64,000 nt of DNA, from contig CM067084.1 of NCBI GenBank assembly GCA_034008185.1, positions 46,575,099-46,639,098 of the forward strand, read 5' to 3'. The stretch is from Gorsachius magnificus (lineage: Eukaryota > Chordata > Aves > Pelecaniformes > Ardeidae). The position numbers were made by a program, and so were the translations under genes. Shown piece after piece: positions 35,146 to 47,364 of this stretch. Under the pieces are notes generated by a model. The model saw only the letters and a list, made by a program, of their open reading frames with translations, made no database searches and was not told the origin of the DNA. Position 1 is the stretch's first letter; the number at the start of each line of letters is the position of its first letter.

Positions 35146-38100
35146 TATCACTCCACTGAACAGCAACAGGAAAAGGAAAAAAAAGGGGGGGCGGGGGAAG
35201 AAAAACCCCTCAAGTATCTGTTATTCTGGAACATAAACCAAACTGCAGAGATTTTTGTTCAGCAATGGTTTGGTCCCCAAAGCTGTGTTGTTGCCATTAC
35301 AGGCTTCAGTGATGCTGTCAGAACACAATTCCTCTGAATATTTAATTTTCCCTCTTCCTTTATTTTAACATACTGTCCCTAGTAACAGTCAGAGTAGTCT
35401 CTCCCTATAACTTCAAATATTTGGAAACACCTCGGTGCCATTTTAGGCATCATTTAACGAGGTTACCCATCTTAAGTTTTCCCCTCGTCCCCAGGTTCCT
35501 AATTGTTGTCACACCTTCTCTGTACTACTCAAAGCCGAAACTGCTCTAGACAGGACCCTAGCGCCTAACAGCGTGCAGAACACCTAGCAGAACAGTCCTG
35601 TGAGGAAGGATAACTTCTCTCTTCTCCATGATAGACATAGTCCAAAAGTCATGCTTGTTTTTTGAGCTACTGTATCCCATTGCAAACTCATCTATCGTGT
35701 ACTACCAACTCTTACACTACTTAATAACTTTTTCCAAAATTTCTCCCTCTCAGGGACTTTCTGTGTTTCAGATTATTTTTCTCCAGATGCAGTAATTTTA
35801 TTTTCTCTCTTGTCTCCAGGTGCAGAATGGCAGAAGACTGGTTAAGGAGTCTTGCAATGCACCCAGCCTTGGGAGCAATTACCTGTGTGAGCCTGGAGCA
35901 AGACCCAATCAGCCCAGCTAACTCCTCACTCATGCTGGGAAGTCTAACACAGCCGAATGCGAGACTTTCCTCAGACACAACTGATGAGAGAAACTATCAC
36001 ACTTCAGACACATCAGCTTCATGTACCACCTCGGTTAGTAAATGTTTGACCTTGATTTGTCCACAATCTAAGACATGAAGGAAAAAAGTCAATGGGACTT
36101 AACAGCCCTCTTTCTCTCCCTGCCTCCTTTTTCTACTGAAGATCAGCTATGAGTATCTTTACTTTCAGGTGACTGGGGTACATCCTAAATAGACTACACC
36201 AAACCATAATCTAGAGACAACCAACTGTGATACAGGATATAAACCAAACAGTAACTGCGTGAGTTTATAGGAAGACAATCCCCATAATATGCTGTTATTT
36301 AAAGAATACACTGATTTAAAGAATACAATGCTGACCCCTGTTAGAGTATCCAGCTAAGTGGACCACGTGTATTTGATTAGATTGTAGACAGTTCCAGACA
36401 ACTCCTCTAATGAAGGTCTTGCCTACCAAATGGATCAAAACCCCATCAGCTCTAGTGACTGGAATCAACCCCTCCGTGTTCATGCACTACCTTTGTTTTC
36501 AGCAACAGTGCCACTGCGCTTTCCGTATTAGTAACTGCGGGTCTAATGACTGCAGTACAGAGGTAATTATTTTTATTTTTTTTAAATTTAGAGATGGTTA
36601 ATGTATGTGACTGTTGCAACATTTTTATTAAGGTGTTTCTTAAGAAACCTAGGTGAGCCAGCTCATATAGCTGGTGCACATGTTTGTGTCCTATAAGCAG
36701 TCTTAGAAAGTGGCACAGGAAGGGATTTGAGGATCTTGATTACCAAAACCAACAAGAAAAAAAACAGAAAGAAAGGTGCTCTATGTGTGTGTCAAAAGAG
36801 TATTAGATTTCTTGTCAAGAAACAGTATTTCTTTATGGCAAGTTTCCTGCTATTGCTATCTATCTGAGGTGTTATAATAACCTGTACTTCACTGAAGCTT
36901 CCATCCATAGTTTTCAAGAGAAATAGGAGTCAGGAAGACCAATTTAGGAAATTAATCTACACCTTTGCCTGTGCAGAAATACAGACTGGAACACCATCCC
37001 GCTTCAGGAGCTTGCATTAAAATGTGCTGGAAGCAGGGCAGAAAGCAAGTGTTCATACCAGTGCAGGTGAACTCTAAAATCAGGAATACAAATACTACAG
37101 AAAGAGCGGTCTGTTGAATACTATGCTGCCCTCATTTAAGAGCAGAGAGAAAGATAGGATTTTTGTGCATTATTGAGGGGGCACGGAGAGACAGCTTGCA
37201 TGTAACATGGAAGACTACACCAATCACCAGTGTCCAGCTCCTAGCAAGCAATTCATATCTCTCTCAATCTAGCTTTTAAAATAAAGGTGCCTGCTCTTTC
37301 TGAGGTTATTGGATTGTATTCTGACAATAAAGTTAAATTACACAAGCAGTATCTAGGATATTTCATCACAAAATCAATGTGCATTATTTTAAACTTTGCT
37401 TTTTTCATCATAGCTTGCATACACACACAGTGATCTAGGAAAGTTTGTGTTCAGTAAGGACGCAATTTCAAAAAGCTACTGCTGCCTCAAGGAAAATACT
37501 GAAATATATTCTAAGGCAGAAATAATTCTATTTATCAATCATTTTTCTTCCTCACCTCTGCTATTTAGAATATTTGCATGAAAATGGGATCTTTATTTCC
37601 CAAGAGTTCATCAGCTGCTCCTGCTATGATATAATTTCCATGGATACCAATTGTATGTGATGATGTCGCAAGCATATGACTAAAGGGTAAGGAATAAGAA
37701 AGAGATAAATCAAATGATTTATTCTTTGGCTATGCTTTAGGCAACTCCATAAACAAAACCTAAAGCTTTATCTAATCGATTCATCACCCACACGAATAAC
37801 CTGCTCAGTCCCTCTCCCTTCCAAGCCCTGTTGGCAAAAGTGACCCCACTTATTTGAATGGGTTCAGTCTTTCAGGTATTATCTGCTACTCAGTGAGAAC
37901 AAGACTCAGGACTTCAGAGAGTGACAGAAACAAAAGCCATTTTAATTTGCAGTTTTTTAGGCTACACTTTAAAACTTGCTAATTGAGATTTTTAAGTGGT
38001 AGATTTCTCCAATAATAAAACCTTGGTAAAGTGTTACTTTCAGTAAAATGTGTAACATCTAAGAATTATAGAGACAATAAAAATCTGTCTAGTAAGGAGG

Positions 38101-38642
38101 GAAGAAATAAGAAAGGGAACACCAAATTTCAAAAGGTATTTGTTTCATTAGTAGGTACAGCAATTTAATGCAATGTGCCTGCACAACTATACAAGGCTGA
38201 GTTATTTCACAGTCTGATGTGGATTTTGACACCTGTGCCTTGTTAAAAATCATTTGAAGAATATGTTGTCTTTGCTTTAAAGCCATTTCTAATAAGAGGT
38301 TCTGCATGAACGAGTTTTCTCATTTTGTAACTATACAAAAAATATTTTTCAGATAAGCTTGATAGGACTATGGCCCAGGGATTTCAATTTAACTCAGAAG
38401 ACAAATGTCCAGAAGCAAGCAGTGGAGTAGGGAGAGAGTAGACTCCGTTCATCCAGGGAACCCTGATGTGACTCGCAGGCAAGTCCTTGCAATATTTTGA
38501 TGTAATGGTAACATGCGTGACCTATAGGGATGCAGGAAGACAGTCATAGCTATAAAGCCCTTGCAAGTGTCTATGATCCCTCTTCCCAGTATCTCAAAGG
38601 CAAGAAGATATTTCACAGGGAGGAAACACATGCACACAATGA
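35146..38642. other. Intergenic, nothing recognised
   Basis: No gene or mobile element seen. A G-rich stretch (GGGGGGGCGGGGG) at about 35,185 and a 14-base direct repeat at 36297-36310 and 36314-36327 are the only notable structures. Confidence 0.6.
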
Positions 38643-39202
38643 GATCATAGAATCTTAGAATCATATAATTGTTTAGGTTGGAAAAGACCTTTAAGATCAT
38701 CATGTCCAACCGTTAACCTAGCACTGCCATCCCACCACTAAACCATGTCCCTAAGCACCTCATCTATCCTTCTTTTAAATACTTCCATGGATGGGGACTC
38801 AATCACTTCCCTGGGCAGCCCATTCCAGAGCCTGACAACCCTCTCGGTGAAGAATTTTTTCCCAATGTCTAACCTAAACCTGCCCTGGCGCAACTTCAGA
38901 CCATTCCCCCTCGTCTTATCGCCCATTACCAGGGAGAAGAGGCCGACCCCCACCTTGCTACAGCCTCCTGTCAGGCAATTGTAGAGGGCGATCAGGTCTC
39001 CCCTCAGCCTCCTCTTCTCCAGACTAAACAACCCCAGCTCCCTCAGCCGCTCCTCATCAGACTTGTGCTCCAGACCCCTCACCAGCTTTGTTGCTCTCCT
39101 CTGGACATGCTCCAGCAACGCAATGTCTTTCTTGTAGTGAGGGGCCCAAAACTGTACACAGTATTTGAGGTGCGGCCTCAGCAGTGCCAAGTACAGGGGC
39201 AT
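38643..39202 (-). mobile_element. CR1 LINE 3' end, leftward, 5'-truncated
   Basis: The - strand holds an open frame of 154 codons (39202 down to 38738) from the end of CR1 ORF2. Recognisable pieces are [37 protein letters not shown], then [20 protein letters not shown], ending VLRDMV. It is followed by the short CR1 3' UTR and an ATGATTCTAAGATTCTATGA tail ending at about 38,643. The frame is uninterrupted over this length, so the insertion is relatively young. It is 5'-truncated at about 39,200. Confidence 0.93.
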
Positions 39203-42200
39203 AGATCAAGAAATTTGGCCAAAGTCAAAGGCAAGGTTGGGAGCAGAGGTACGGAGAGAGGTCTCACAGGAGAGCACTAGCCACCGAGACACAGTTCTGG
39301 TCCAAGGGTGGTCAGAACATGGCAGCTGGGAGCACCGGGGACACCTCGCTCACTATGTTTCTCCAAGCCCTAATAGCATCTCCCCTGGCATCTCTCAAGT
39401 CACTCCTTAGTTACACTTTGCAAGCAAAATCAAACTTCCCTGCCAGCGCCTAAAAGTCACTGAGCCCCTCGGAGCCCCTACTACTTTTGCTTTTTTTTAT
39501 CCCAGGCTCAGGCAGCACACTGAGGGGCAACCATAAAAAGCCTCCCTGTAGCTTGCAGGCTCCTGCCTTGCGAGCCCATTCACTACTCACTAGCTGAGAA
39601 GGAAAGGATGTTAACCCTCAGCGCAGCCAGAGGGAGAGTGATTTAGTTTTCACATCCTCCCTTCTGGTACAGAAGGTTCAATGCAAGTATCAGGCTGGGG
39701 CGTTCACGCTGGCTGCTGCTCAGCCCCCAGGGCAGGCAGAGTGTCCTTCAATTTTGTAGTCTCCTCCCAGAAACTGAAATCCAAGGTATGCATACCCTGC
39801 AACACACAGCAGCAGGGCTTGAAGTATGTATTTTCTGTTCATTCTCTACCTCTCAGTAGCCTTAACATTATCTCTGGGGTAGATACAAACTTTTTTTTTT
39901 TTTAAAAAAAACTTTGCTCATCTGTCAAGTCTCATTGCCTGACATCAAGGAGATCAATCTGCCTTCCTTAAACACAACTCCTGGCTCTTTCAAGAGGCTT
40001 CCCTTTTTAGATGTTGGTCTCCTAAGCTCCTCTCCACAGCCTGTCTCCCCTGCTGCATCCTTCAACAGATTTTTTCAAATCAGAACAGACAACCCATATC
40101 GGCTGACATGCTTTTTGCAGTGCTCGCTGCTCACATCTGAATGTTACTACCCAATCTGCCTGCATTCCTGGGCAGCACAGCGGAGGAGAATGGGGACAAG
40201 AGGTGTCTGCTACATGTGTATAGGCATGCACCTTGGAAAGGACTCTTTTTTCTGTAGTCAATAAAAATGGCATGGGTGAAGAAACTCGTAAGCATTACTG
40301 CCAGATAGTTTTAAGCGCCAAGATCAGCAGGTTTCTACGGGAGAAAAAAATAAAAGCAAACCAAGAAAAGGCAAAAAAAAATCCCCCAGATGTTATCAGA
40401 ATCTGCCCTCTCTTTTGGAGATTTTTCCTTATGAAGAAAACGTGTTTGGGTGCGTGAGTGCATAACCTGCTCTCTCTTGAACGCCAGATTCTCAGAAACA
40501 TCATTCATCTTACCAGATAGTCCTTCTCTGTCTGAGGTGAAGTCAGTCATTTCTGCGTGCCCGATACTGGCAGTTATGCCTTAACCTGACAAAATAAAAC
40601 AAATATGGTGGAGCTCCAGTACCACACAGTTATTTTGACTTTTATAGGGAGCTAAGTAGAGAAGACTGTGACCTGAAACAGCTCTCCTTTGCTCTCCCCC
40701 AGTCCATTCCTACCTTCCCCCCATGGGATAGGTAAAAGAACACCTTAGTTACATCAGTCTGAGCTAAAAGTGCATTTAAAATCCAGGTAATGCGTAGCCC
40801 CCACTTGAGGGCAGAACCTTAAATCAGAATGTTTATTACTGAGCTGTAAAGCTGTGTTTTCCCAGACTTTGTCAGGAGGGCGTTATTTGAATGCCAATAG
40901 GGACATCGGGCTCCATCCCTTTATAGACCTCAGGTCAGGAAAGGATGTGAGCACGTCGTCAGCTTTAGCCCCACTGACTTAAAGGATAGTTAAGCACATA
41001 TTTTACATTCTGTCATGAACAGGAAATACGTAGCGCTGTAGTCACCTTAGCTGCAAGGGAAATACACTCGCTTAATTATACATCCTTACTAGCTCACTGC
41101 AAAGGATGGTTACGGCTTTTCCTGCACGATAAGCTAAGAAAGCATTCAGAAAAGAAAAGGAACTGGCCAGAAGTGAGCAATAGGATCAGTCTATTAAGGT
41201 TTTTATTCAAACCAAATGTATTAAGGTACCATTTTATTATGCCTCAGAGCAAGAACCATTCCAGCCAGACATCAGTGACCTTTCCTGCAGGCTTAAGTCA
41301 GTGCTAGGGGATCTAGGATCCCAAAGGCCTGACCCCAGGGGCATGTATCCTGCCAGGCACTGACCTGGATCACCTGTGCTCACGCAGAAGCTTTTCCAGC
41401 CAGGGAGATGAGCCAGCATGAGCAGTGAAGGGAAGAGCAGCAGGAACATCCTACGTCCAGAGCCATCCTACCTGAACCACGCCATGGTGTCACCCCAGGA
41501 GAGGACAAGTGTCTCTCAGGTGGACATGCTCACCATGGCTCCCACTCTGCTCCACACAATATGACCCGGGGGGGGGGGAAGCTATAGTGCTGCCAGACCC
41601 CATATTTAAGGGAGAGGGAAGTGGAAGGAGCAGAGACACACAGCCCTGCCAGGTGAATGGTGACCCATGCTGCTTCTGCTCTGTTCATGCCACTTCTGCC
41701 ATGCAGCCCTCTTGCTGACATCTCTGCAAATACCTGGAGGGAAAGAGACTGTGGAAGAGATGACGGGGGCTGCAGGGAGAGACAATGAGAGGAGGCAAGA
41801 GAGCAGGGAGGGGAGGAGAAGGCAGCAGTCAAAACAGAGACCTGGGAATCACCAGCAGGCACTTCGCTGTGAAAGCTGTTGGTTTTATTTTCGGAGTAGA
41901 GATGCTGACTCCCAGTGGGATACAGCCACCCTCCCTCGCAGTCCCCCAGGTTACCGGCTGTCCGTGGGACTCCCTGGAGCAAAGGCTGTAGACCAGCTGC
42001 ATTAAGCCTACACAGTAATTTCAGTGTACACCCATAAACTCACCACGCCTGTGCTCTGCAGCGACCTCTTAGTGGCCAGGCACGCTAGGAGCACTTACGA
42101 AGCCTACCGCTTTCAAAAGACAATGACACAAGTCAGCACAAGAGAAACACAGATTTTCAGCGTACACATTGCCTAGCCACTTTGAAAAGCTCCTTCAGTT

Positions 42201-45200
42201 TACAACAGGGTTGTCTGACGCGCTCAGGCTCTCCACCCACCTTCTTACTCCAGTTCTTTCTCCAAATCACAGGGAGGTTCTTTCCCTCCCTGTTTCCAGA
42301 CAGCTTCCTTTGGCCTTGAAGGGCCTGATAAGTGACAGACCTCTTGTGCAAACATGTGCTTCCTTTTCTCTCTTCTTCTCATCCTCAGACTTCAACATCC
42401 CAACACAAATCTGTTTTGCTGTCGAGGACTTTCTAGTCTCCCCTGTCCCTTTCCTTAGGGCAAGTGTCCAAGCACCAGCCAACACTCTTTCAAGGTGTTG
42501 CCACACCTAACTCACTTCTGGTTTTTCTCCTCTGGAAGACAGATAAGCCACACGAACAGCAATGAGTAGATTCATATAGACTAAGGCATTCATGATACGG
42601 CTGTTTCTTACAGCGTAACGTCCCCAGTTGCCACAGAAACATTTCTTCCCTGTGAGATTTAAAACCAGAAAGAATAAATAGGATACCTACATCCTATATA
42701 ATTAAGTAGTCACCCTTGAAAAAGGGGATACATGGAATACAAAATCCTGGAACCTGAATGCGAAGCTCTCTAGCAAAACTTGTCAGCACTTCAAGAGATA
42801 AATATAAAAACCATACCACAAAACACTAGATGCATTATTATTAGTGTCTTTAATAACAGTACAAATATTAAAGTGCCATATTGTTTACAACACAAAATTA
42901 AAATTTTAATTTTAATCAGTCCTGTTTACCCAGCAACACTCTGATTAGCAGTCAGAGTTGATTGAACAGCGGAGGAAAAAACCCCGCTCGCAACAAGATA
43001 TGCCACATAAAAGACTTTAGCACGAGTCAACAAGCAGCAACAGCAGAGCTATACAGCCAGCTAAAGAATGTACCCAAGTCTCTGGCAAACCAAGACACAA
43101 CTTATGCCACTGAAGCGGTGATTTGAATATATTTCGTTTCCTCTCCTCTGGCGCAGGGAGCCCTTCTGAATATTTGCATGGCAGAACGGAAATACACATT
43201 AGCTTGAAACAATGAAGGAATAGGGAGGTAGAGAGCACGGAGTAAGAAATCCCAGGAAACCATAGGCAATTGCTTCTTTATTATGCATATTTTGCTGCTG
43301 GAGCACATTATTCTCATTCTCCTTAGGGCACCGTTTGTTAAGAGCACAGTAAATAATGTCAACAACTAAAAATCCAGCACGTCGAGCTTGATTTTTTTTT
43401 TTTTACCTCATTTTTGGATGAGAGGGAGCGCCCTGACAGGGGCCAGATTTTCCAGCACACACCTTAAAGTGTCCAAGAGAGAAGTAGCAGTTTCTTCTTC
43501 ATCTCCTCCTTAATTCCTCCTAAAAAAAAAAAAGCAAAAATCAGGTAGAGACACAAAACAAAACACTGTAATTCCTGGACCCTGTCACATATATCTCCGT
43601 TTTAGCATTGCCCTTCTGCTGCACAGTTCACAGGAAGATGGTGCCCTTCTTGTTCATTATTCGGAGAGACAGGCAGCAGCCCGCGCACCACAATTATCTG
43701 GTGGTGCCTCACAGGCATGGGGCTGCCCAAGGCGCCTTCCTCCCGAGATACCTCCTCAGCAGGGAAAGCGTTCAAAGCCCAGCCACATTGACGCATTTGA
43801 AGCATTCAGACAACGTAAATCTGCTGCTCCTGAAGATGAGCAGCATTAGGAAGCAAGCTGCTGCGATTAAGCTCCTACTCCGGCAAAATAAAATCAACTG
43901 CTGCACTCTTCCATAGCTTGATTAACCACACGCTTCATTAAAGCTTTTGCTGCCGTTTAACTGAGTTGTAAATGCTGGGGAGATGGGGTTTTTTGAATGA
44001 GGCAGAGAGTTCACAAATCCTTTTCTTCTTTTTTTTCCTTTTTTCCCTCATTTCCTTCAAGCCAGAGAAAGTAAACAGGTGACTTAAGTGTAAAAGCAAG
44101 GGAATGTGGATTTAAAGGTTTCATACAAGGTTTCTTAGACAGTCAGCTCTGTTTAATGCTTTTCCACTGTGTGCCTTTCAGCAGTTCCCAGAGCTGAGAA
44201 CATGGAGCAGACGCAGACTATGCACTTGAAACAAGTTTTACCCCTCTGTTCTCAAATCAGAGAGTTTTACATTAGATAAACCTAGATTTTAAAGGGAAGG
44301 AAGAGAGAAATCTGCTAAAAGAGGCTTTAGTGGAGCAAACCCTTTGAGCCATCACCACTGAAGAGAAAGAGTTGGTACCTCACGCTTTCAGCCCTGTGTT
44401 AGAGAAATCCTTTTCTTACCTACAACTGAGAAGAAACAGTTGCAAACAAATGGCCTTTCAGCTGTGGTCACTTCTGTACTTCATCCTTAAGTGCTCCCAG
44501 TGTAGGGGGAACCCAAGCCAACCCTGTTGGATTACTGCAGTGTACTGCTCGCTGCTCCTTCCCGAGCCTCCCGCTGCTCCACAGCACCTTCCAGGCTCCC
44601 CACAGCCCCAGCGACACCTTGTACACTTATCCCAGGCCCCCAGGTGAGACCTAGCCCGGTGTCATTGCTGCTTCAGGCCGAGCAGGTGAGGCCTCTGCGC
44701 TTTATCCCACCTCACATGCTTAAAGGCTCCCATCACTCAGCTTCAGATAGAAAAGCCAAGAGTGGCAAGTCAGAATTTTTATTTTGCTCATTCACAATGG
44801 CTTAAAATCCCTGCAAAATTCATTTCGGTAGCTGACAAACTACTGCAGCTTCTGCAGTTATGCACATAGAGCGTTTGGCCTGAGTGATGCACCAGAAGAG
44901 CTTTTATTGCCAATGTTATCATAGGCTATTTTGGAAATCAGAACAATTGTACTGGTCACAGCATACTTTTTGTTATCTTCGTGAAAATATTCCTAATATA
45001 CAAAGCAATAAAATGCTCAGTCAGTGATCAAAGCTTCAAAGATGGAGATTATGCTCTCATTCAGCATGCCAGCCTGTGAAACCACCCCTTCTTAAATGAA
45101 ATTTATGTAAATAAGATTGCCAGTTCCTTGGGTTCTCTGACAGGGAAATGGAGTAATATTTAGAAGGAAAATCTAGACCATGGGAGGACCTAGATTTAAC

Positions 45201-45208
45201 CTTTAAGA
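39203..45208. other. Intergenic, nothing recognised
   Basis: About 6 kb between two oppositely oriented CR1 copies. There is an eleven-G run at 41568-41578 and otherwise unstructured sequence. The 150-codon open frame at 41530-41982 (- strand) has no family resemblance. Confidence 0.6.
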
Positions 45209-45610
45209 TAGGAGCAGCTGAGCGAACTGGGGTTGTTTAGTCTGGAGAAGAGGAGGCTGAGGGGAGGAGACCTTATCACCCTCTACAAATGCCTGAAAGG
45301 AGGCTGTAGTGAGGTGGGGGTCGGCCTCTTCTCCCTGGTAACGGACAATAGGACGAGGGGGAATGGTCTGAAGTTGCACCAGGGCAGGTTTAGGTTAGAC
45401 ATTAGGAAAAACTTCTTCACAGAAAGGGTTGTCAAGCTCTGGAATGGGCTGCCCAGGGAGGCGGTCGAGTCCCCATCCCTGGAGGTATTTAAAAGAATAG
45501 ATGAGGTGCTTAGGGACATAGTTTAGTGGTGGGATGGCAGTGCTAGGTTAACAGTTGGACTCGCTGATCTTAAAGGTCTTTTCCAACCAAGGTGATTCTA
45601 TGATTCTATA
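45209..45610 (+). mobile_element. CR1 LINE 3' end, rightward, 5'-truncated
   Basis: The + strand frame 45233-45526 encodes the last 97 residues of CR1 ORF2 ([19 protein letters not shown], then [20 protein letters not shown], ending VLRDIV). After it come the 3' UTR and a GATTCTATGATTCTATA tail. Compared with the 38.6-kb copy there is one extra Gly codon (LRGGDL) and one missing Arg codon (FKRIDE), both in-frame changes. The copy is close to the 38.6- and 61-kb copies and so of the same subfamily. Confidence 0.92.
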
Positions 45611-45919
45611 GAGTTATATTGAACTGGATAGGGTCTCAGCACTTTCTTTTGAACGCGATTTCTTCCTCCAATTAATGCTGCTCAAGTAACTACCGAAGTG
45701 CTCCCCAGAGTCTCCCTTCAGCTTCCCGTACTGGGTTTTTCAAGCAATCCCTAATGAAGCCTCAGCCTGCAGTTGGGGTGGTGGTTGGTTTACCATGGGA
45801 GTGGTGCCGGTGGCCACGACGGAACCTGGGAAGTAGTGGTTCACAGTCCAGCTGTACCAACGGCTTATTACCACCGGCTGGAGGAACGGGTTGACGAAAA
45901 CACGATGAAGTCCTCCAGT
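45611..45919. other. Short spacer between two CR1 copies
   Basis: About 300 bases with no recognisable element; part may be worn sequence of the next CR1. Confidence 0.5.
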
Positions 45920-46605
45920 GGGAACAGAACAAATCCATGCTGGCTTGGTGCCCACTGGATGGAAGGCAACTTAGAAGAAAAGGGCCCAGGAATCCAGGTG
46001 GACAAGAAGATGAAGTGCCCTGTCAACAGAGGCAGCTATCCACATACCAGGCTCTGCTAGGAAACTTGTGGCCAGCAGAAGTCACGTTCCTCTGTTCCAC
46101 TCCTGTAAGACCACATCTGGCATAGTGTCATCTTCGGGCTCCCCGCAGGAGGCAGACAGCAAGGGGGCATGAAGATGGCAAGAGGATGGAGCACGTGATG
46201 CATGACAAAGGGCGAGAGCACAGCCTTTGTTCAGCCTGGAGAAGAGAAGGCTAAGGGGCGAGGATGGACCTAGCTGCTGACTTCAGCTACCTAACGGGTG
46301 GTTACAGAGAAGACAGACAGACTCTTTTCAGACATGCACAGCAAAAGGATGAGAGGCAACAGACATAAGCTGTAGCCATAGAAATTCAAACTGAAGAAAA
46401 AAAAGACTAAGACGCCGTGAGGGTGGGTCAGGTATTGGAATGGGTGACCAGAAAGGCTACAGAATCTCTCTTCTTGGAGGTACTCACCTGGACGAAGCCT
46501 GAGCAACTGGATCTCACTTGTAAGTCAGTCATGCTTTCAGGAAGGGACAAGACCAAATGGCCTCCAGAGGTCCTTCCAGCCCAAATGGTTCTATTCATCT
46601 TGATT
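45920..46605 (+). mobile_element. Older CR1 LINE fragment, diverged
   Basis: Pieces of CR1 ORF2 and 3' UTR appear in order on the + strand. They are an AAAAGGGCCCAGGAATCCAG-type block with GTGGACAAGA, AGACCACATCTGGCATAGTG, CAGCCTGGAGAAGAGAAGGC, TTGGAATGGGTGACCAGAA, and the end CCTCCAGAGGTCCTTCCAGC followed by a decayed tail. No frame stays open, so it is clearly older than the neighbouring 45.2-kb copy. Confidence 0.75.
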
Positions 46606-47364
46606 TAAGCTTCAGGAGCAGAAACACTGTTTATTCCATTTACCTGTTTTCATTGTTTCCTCTAGTAATTGTTCTTTATTTGGAAGTCAAAGCACTACCT
46701 CCTGAACTATTAAAACAAAAAAAGCCAGAAGTAGACAGATTTCTAGGCATGCACACAAAGTAAGGGTCAAACCTTCTTTAAGATCTGCTCTAAAACATTA
46801 AGTTCAAACTAAGAATGCGCTGTCTCGAGAGCATGCATGTGCTTTTTTCTCTTTCCATAAAGCTGCCCTGGAAATCAGAGAGCCCACTTACTTAGCCAGA
46901 GTCCACTGACAGTTACTCTGAAAGCTTGCATATGAGGCTCTATCAGATCAAAAAGTGATCGGAAGAAATCTAAAATCCTATTGTATTCTCCAGCACTTCT
47001 CTTCTATTACACAAACAGGAAAGTCCTGGGGGGAAAAAAAAACCCTCATTGTTAAAAAAAAAAAAAAAAAAAAAAAAGAGTACATTTCTAAAAACACCTG
47101 GACACCGGGTTCAAAAAACTCCATTTTTATGCACATTATACATTCCCATTATCCAAGGCCTGACATAAAAACACTTGAAGTAACCAGAATCACAACACAT
47201 ACATCTTTCAAGTCTGAACTTAGATCAGCAATTATCTATGAAGAAAACAGCATTTTTGCTGCCGAAACAAAAAATTCTGCTTTTTCTCTCATCTCTGTCC
47301 CATTGTCAGACCAATTTAACTCAAGATACTTCTACTTATTAATTCGGGCCAAAGAAAAAGATGT
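46606..47364. other. Intergenic beyond the DCTD 3' end
   Basis: Contains a run of 24 A at 47054-47077 and nothing else recognised. The 141-codon open frame at 46955-47380 passes through the A run as poly-Lys and is not a credible gene. Confidence 0.6.
47054..47077. repeat. Poly-A tract (24 A)
   Basis: Uninterrupted run of 24 A. There is no retroposed gene or SINE body next to it on either side that I can recognise. Confidence 0.9.

Noticed and set aside
41530..41982. 150-codon open frame on the - strand
   Set aside because: No recognisable domain, no splice or promoter context, and an overlapping frame on the other strand.
47054..47077. Poly-A tract as the tail of a processed pseudogene
   Set aside because: Upstream sequence on either strand shows no retroposed gene or SINE body.
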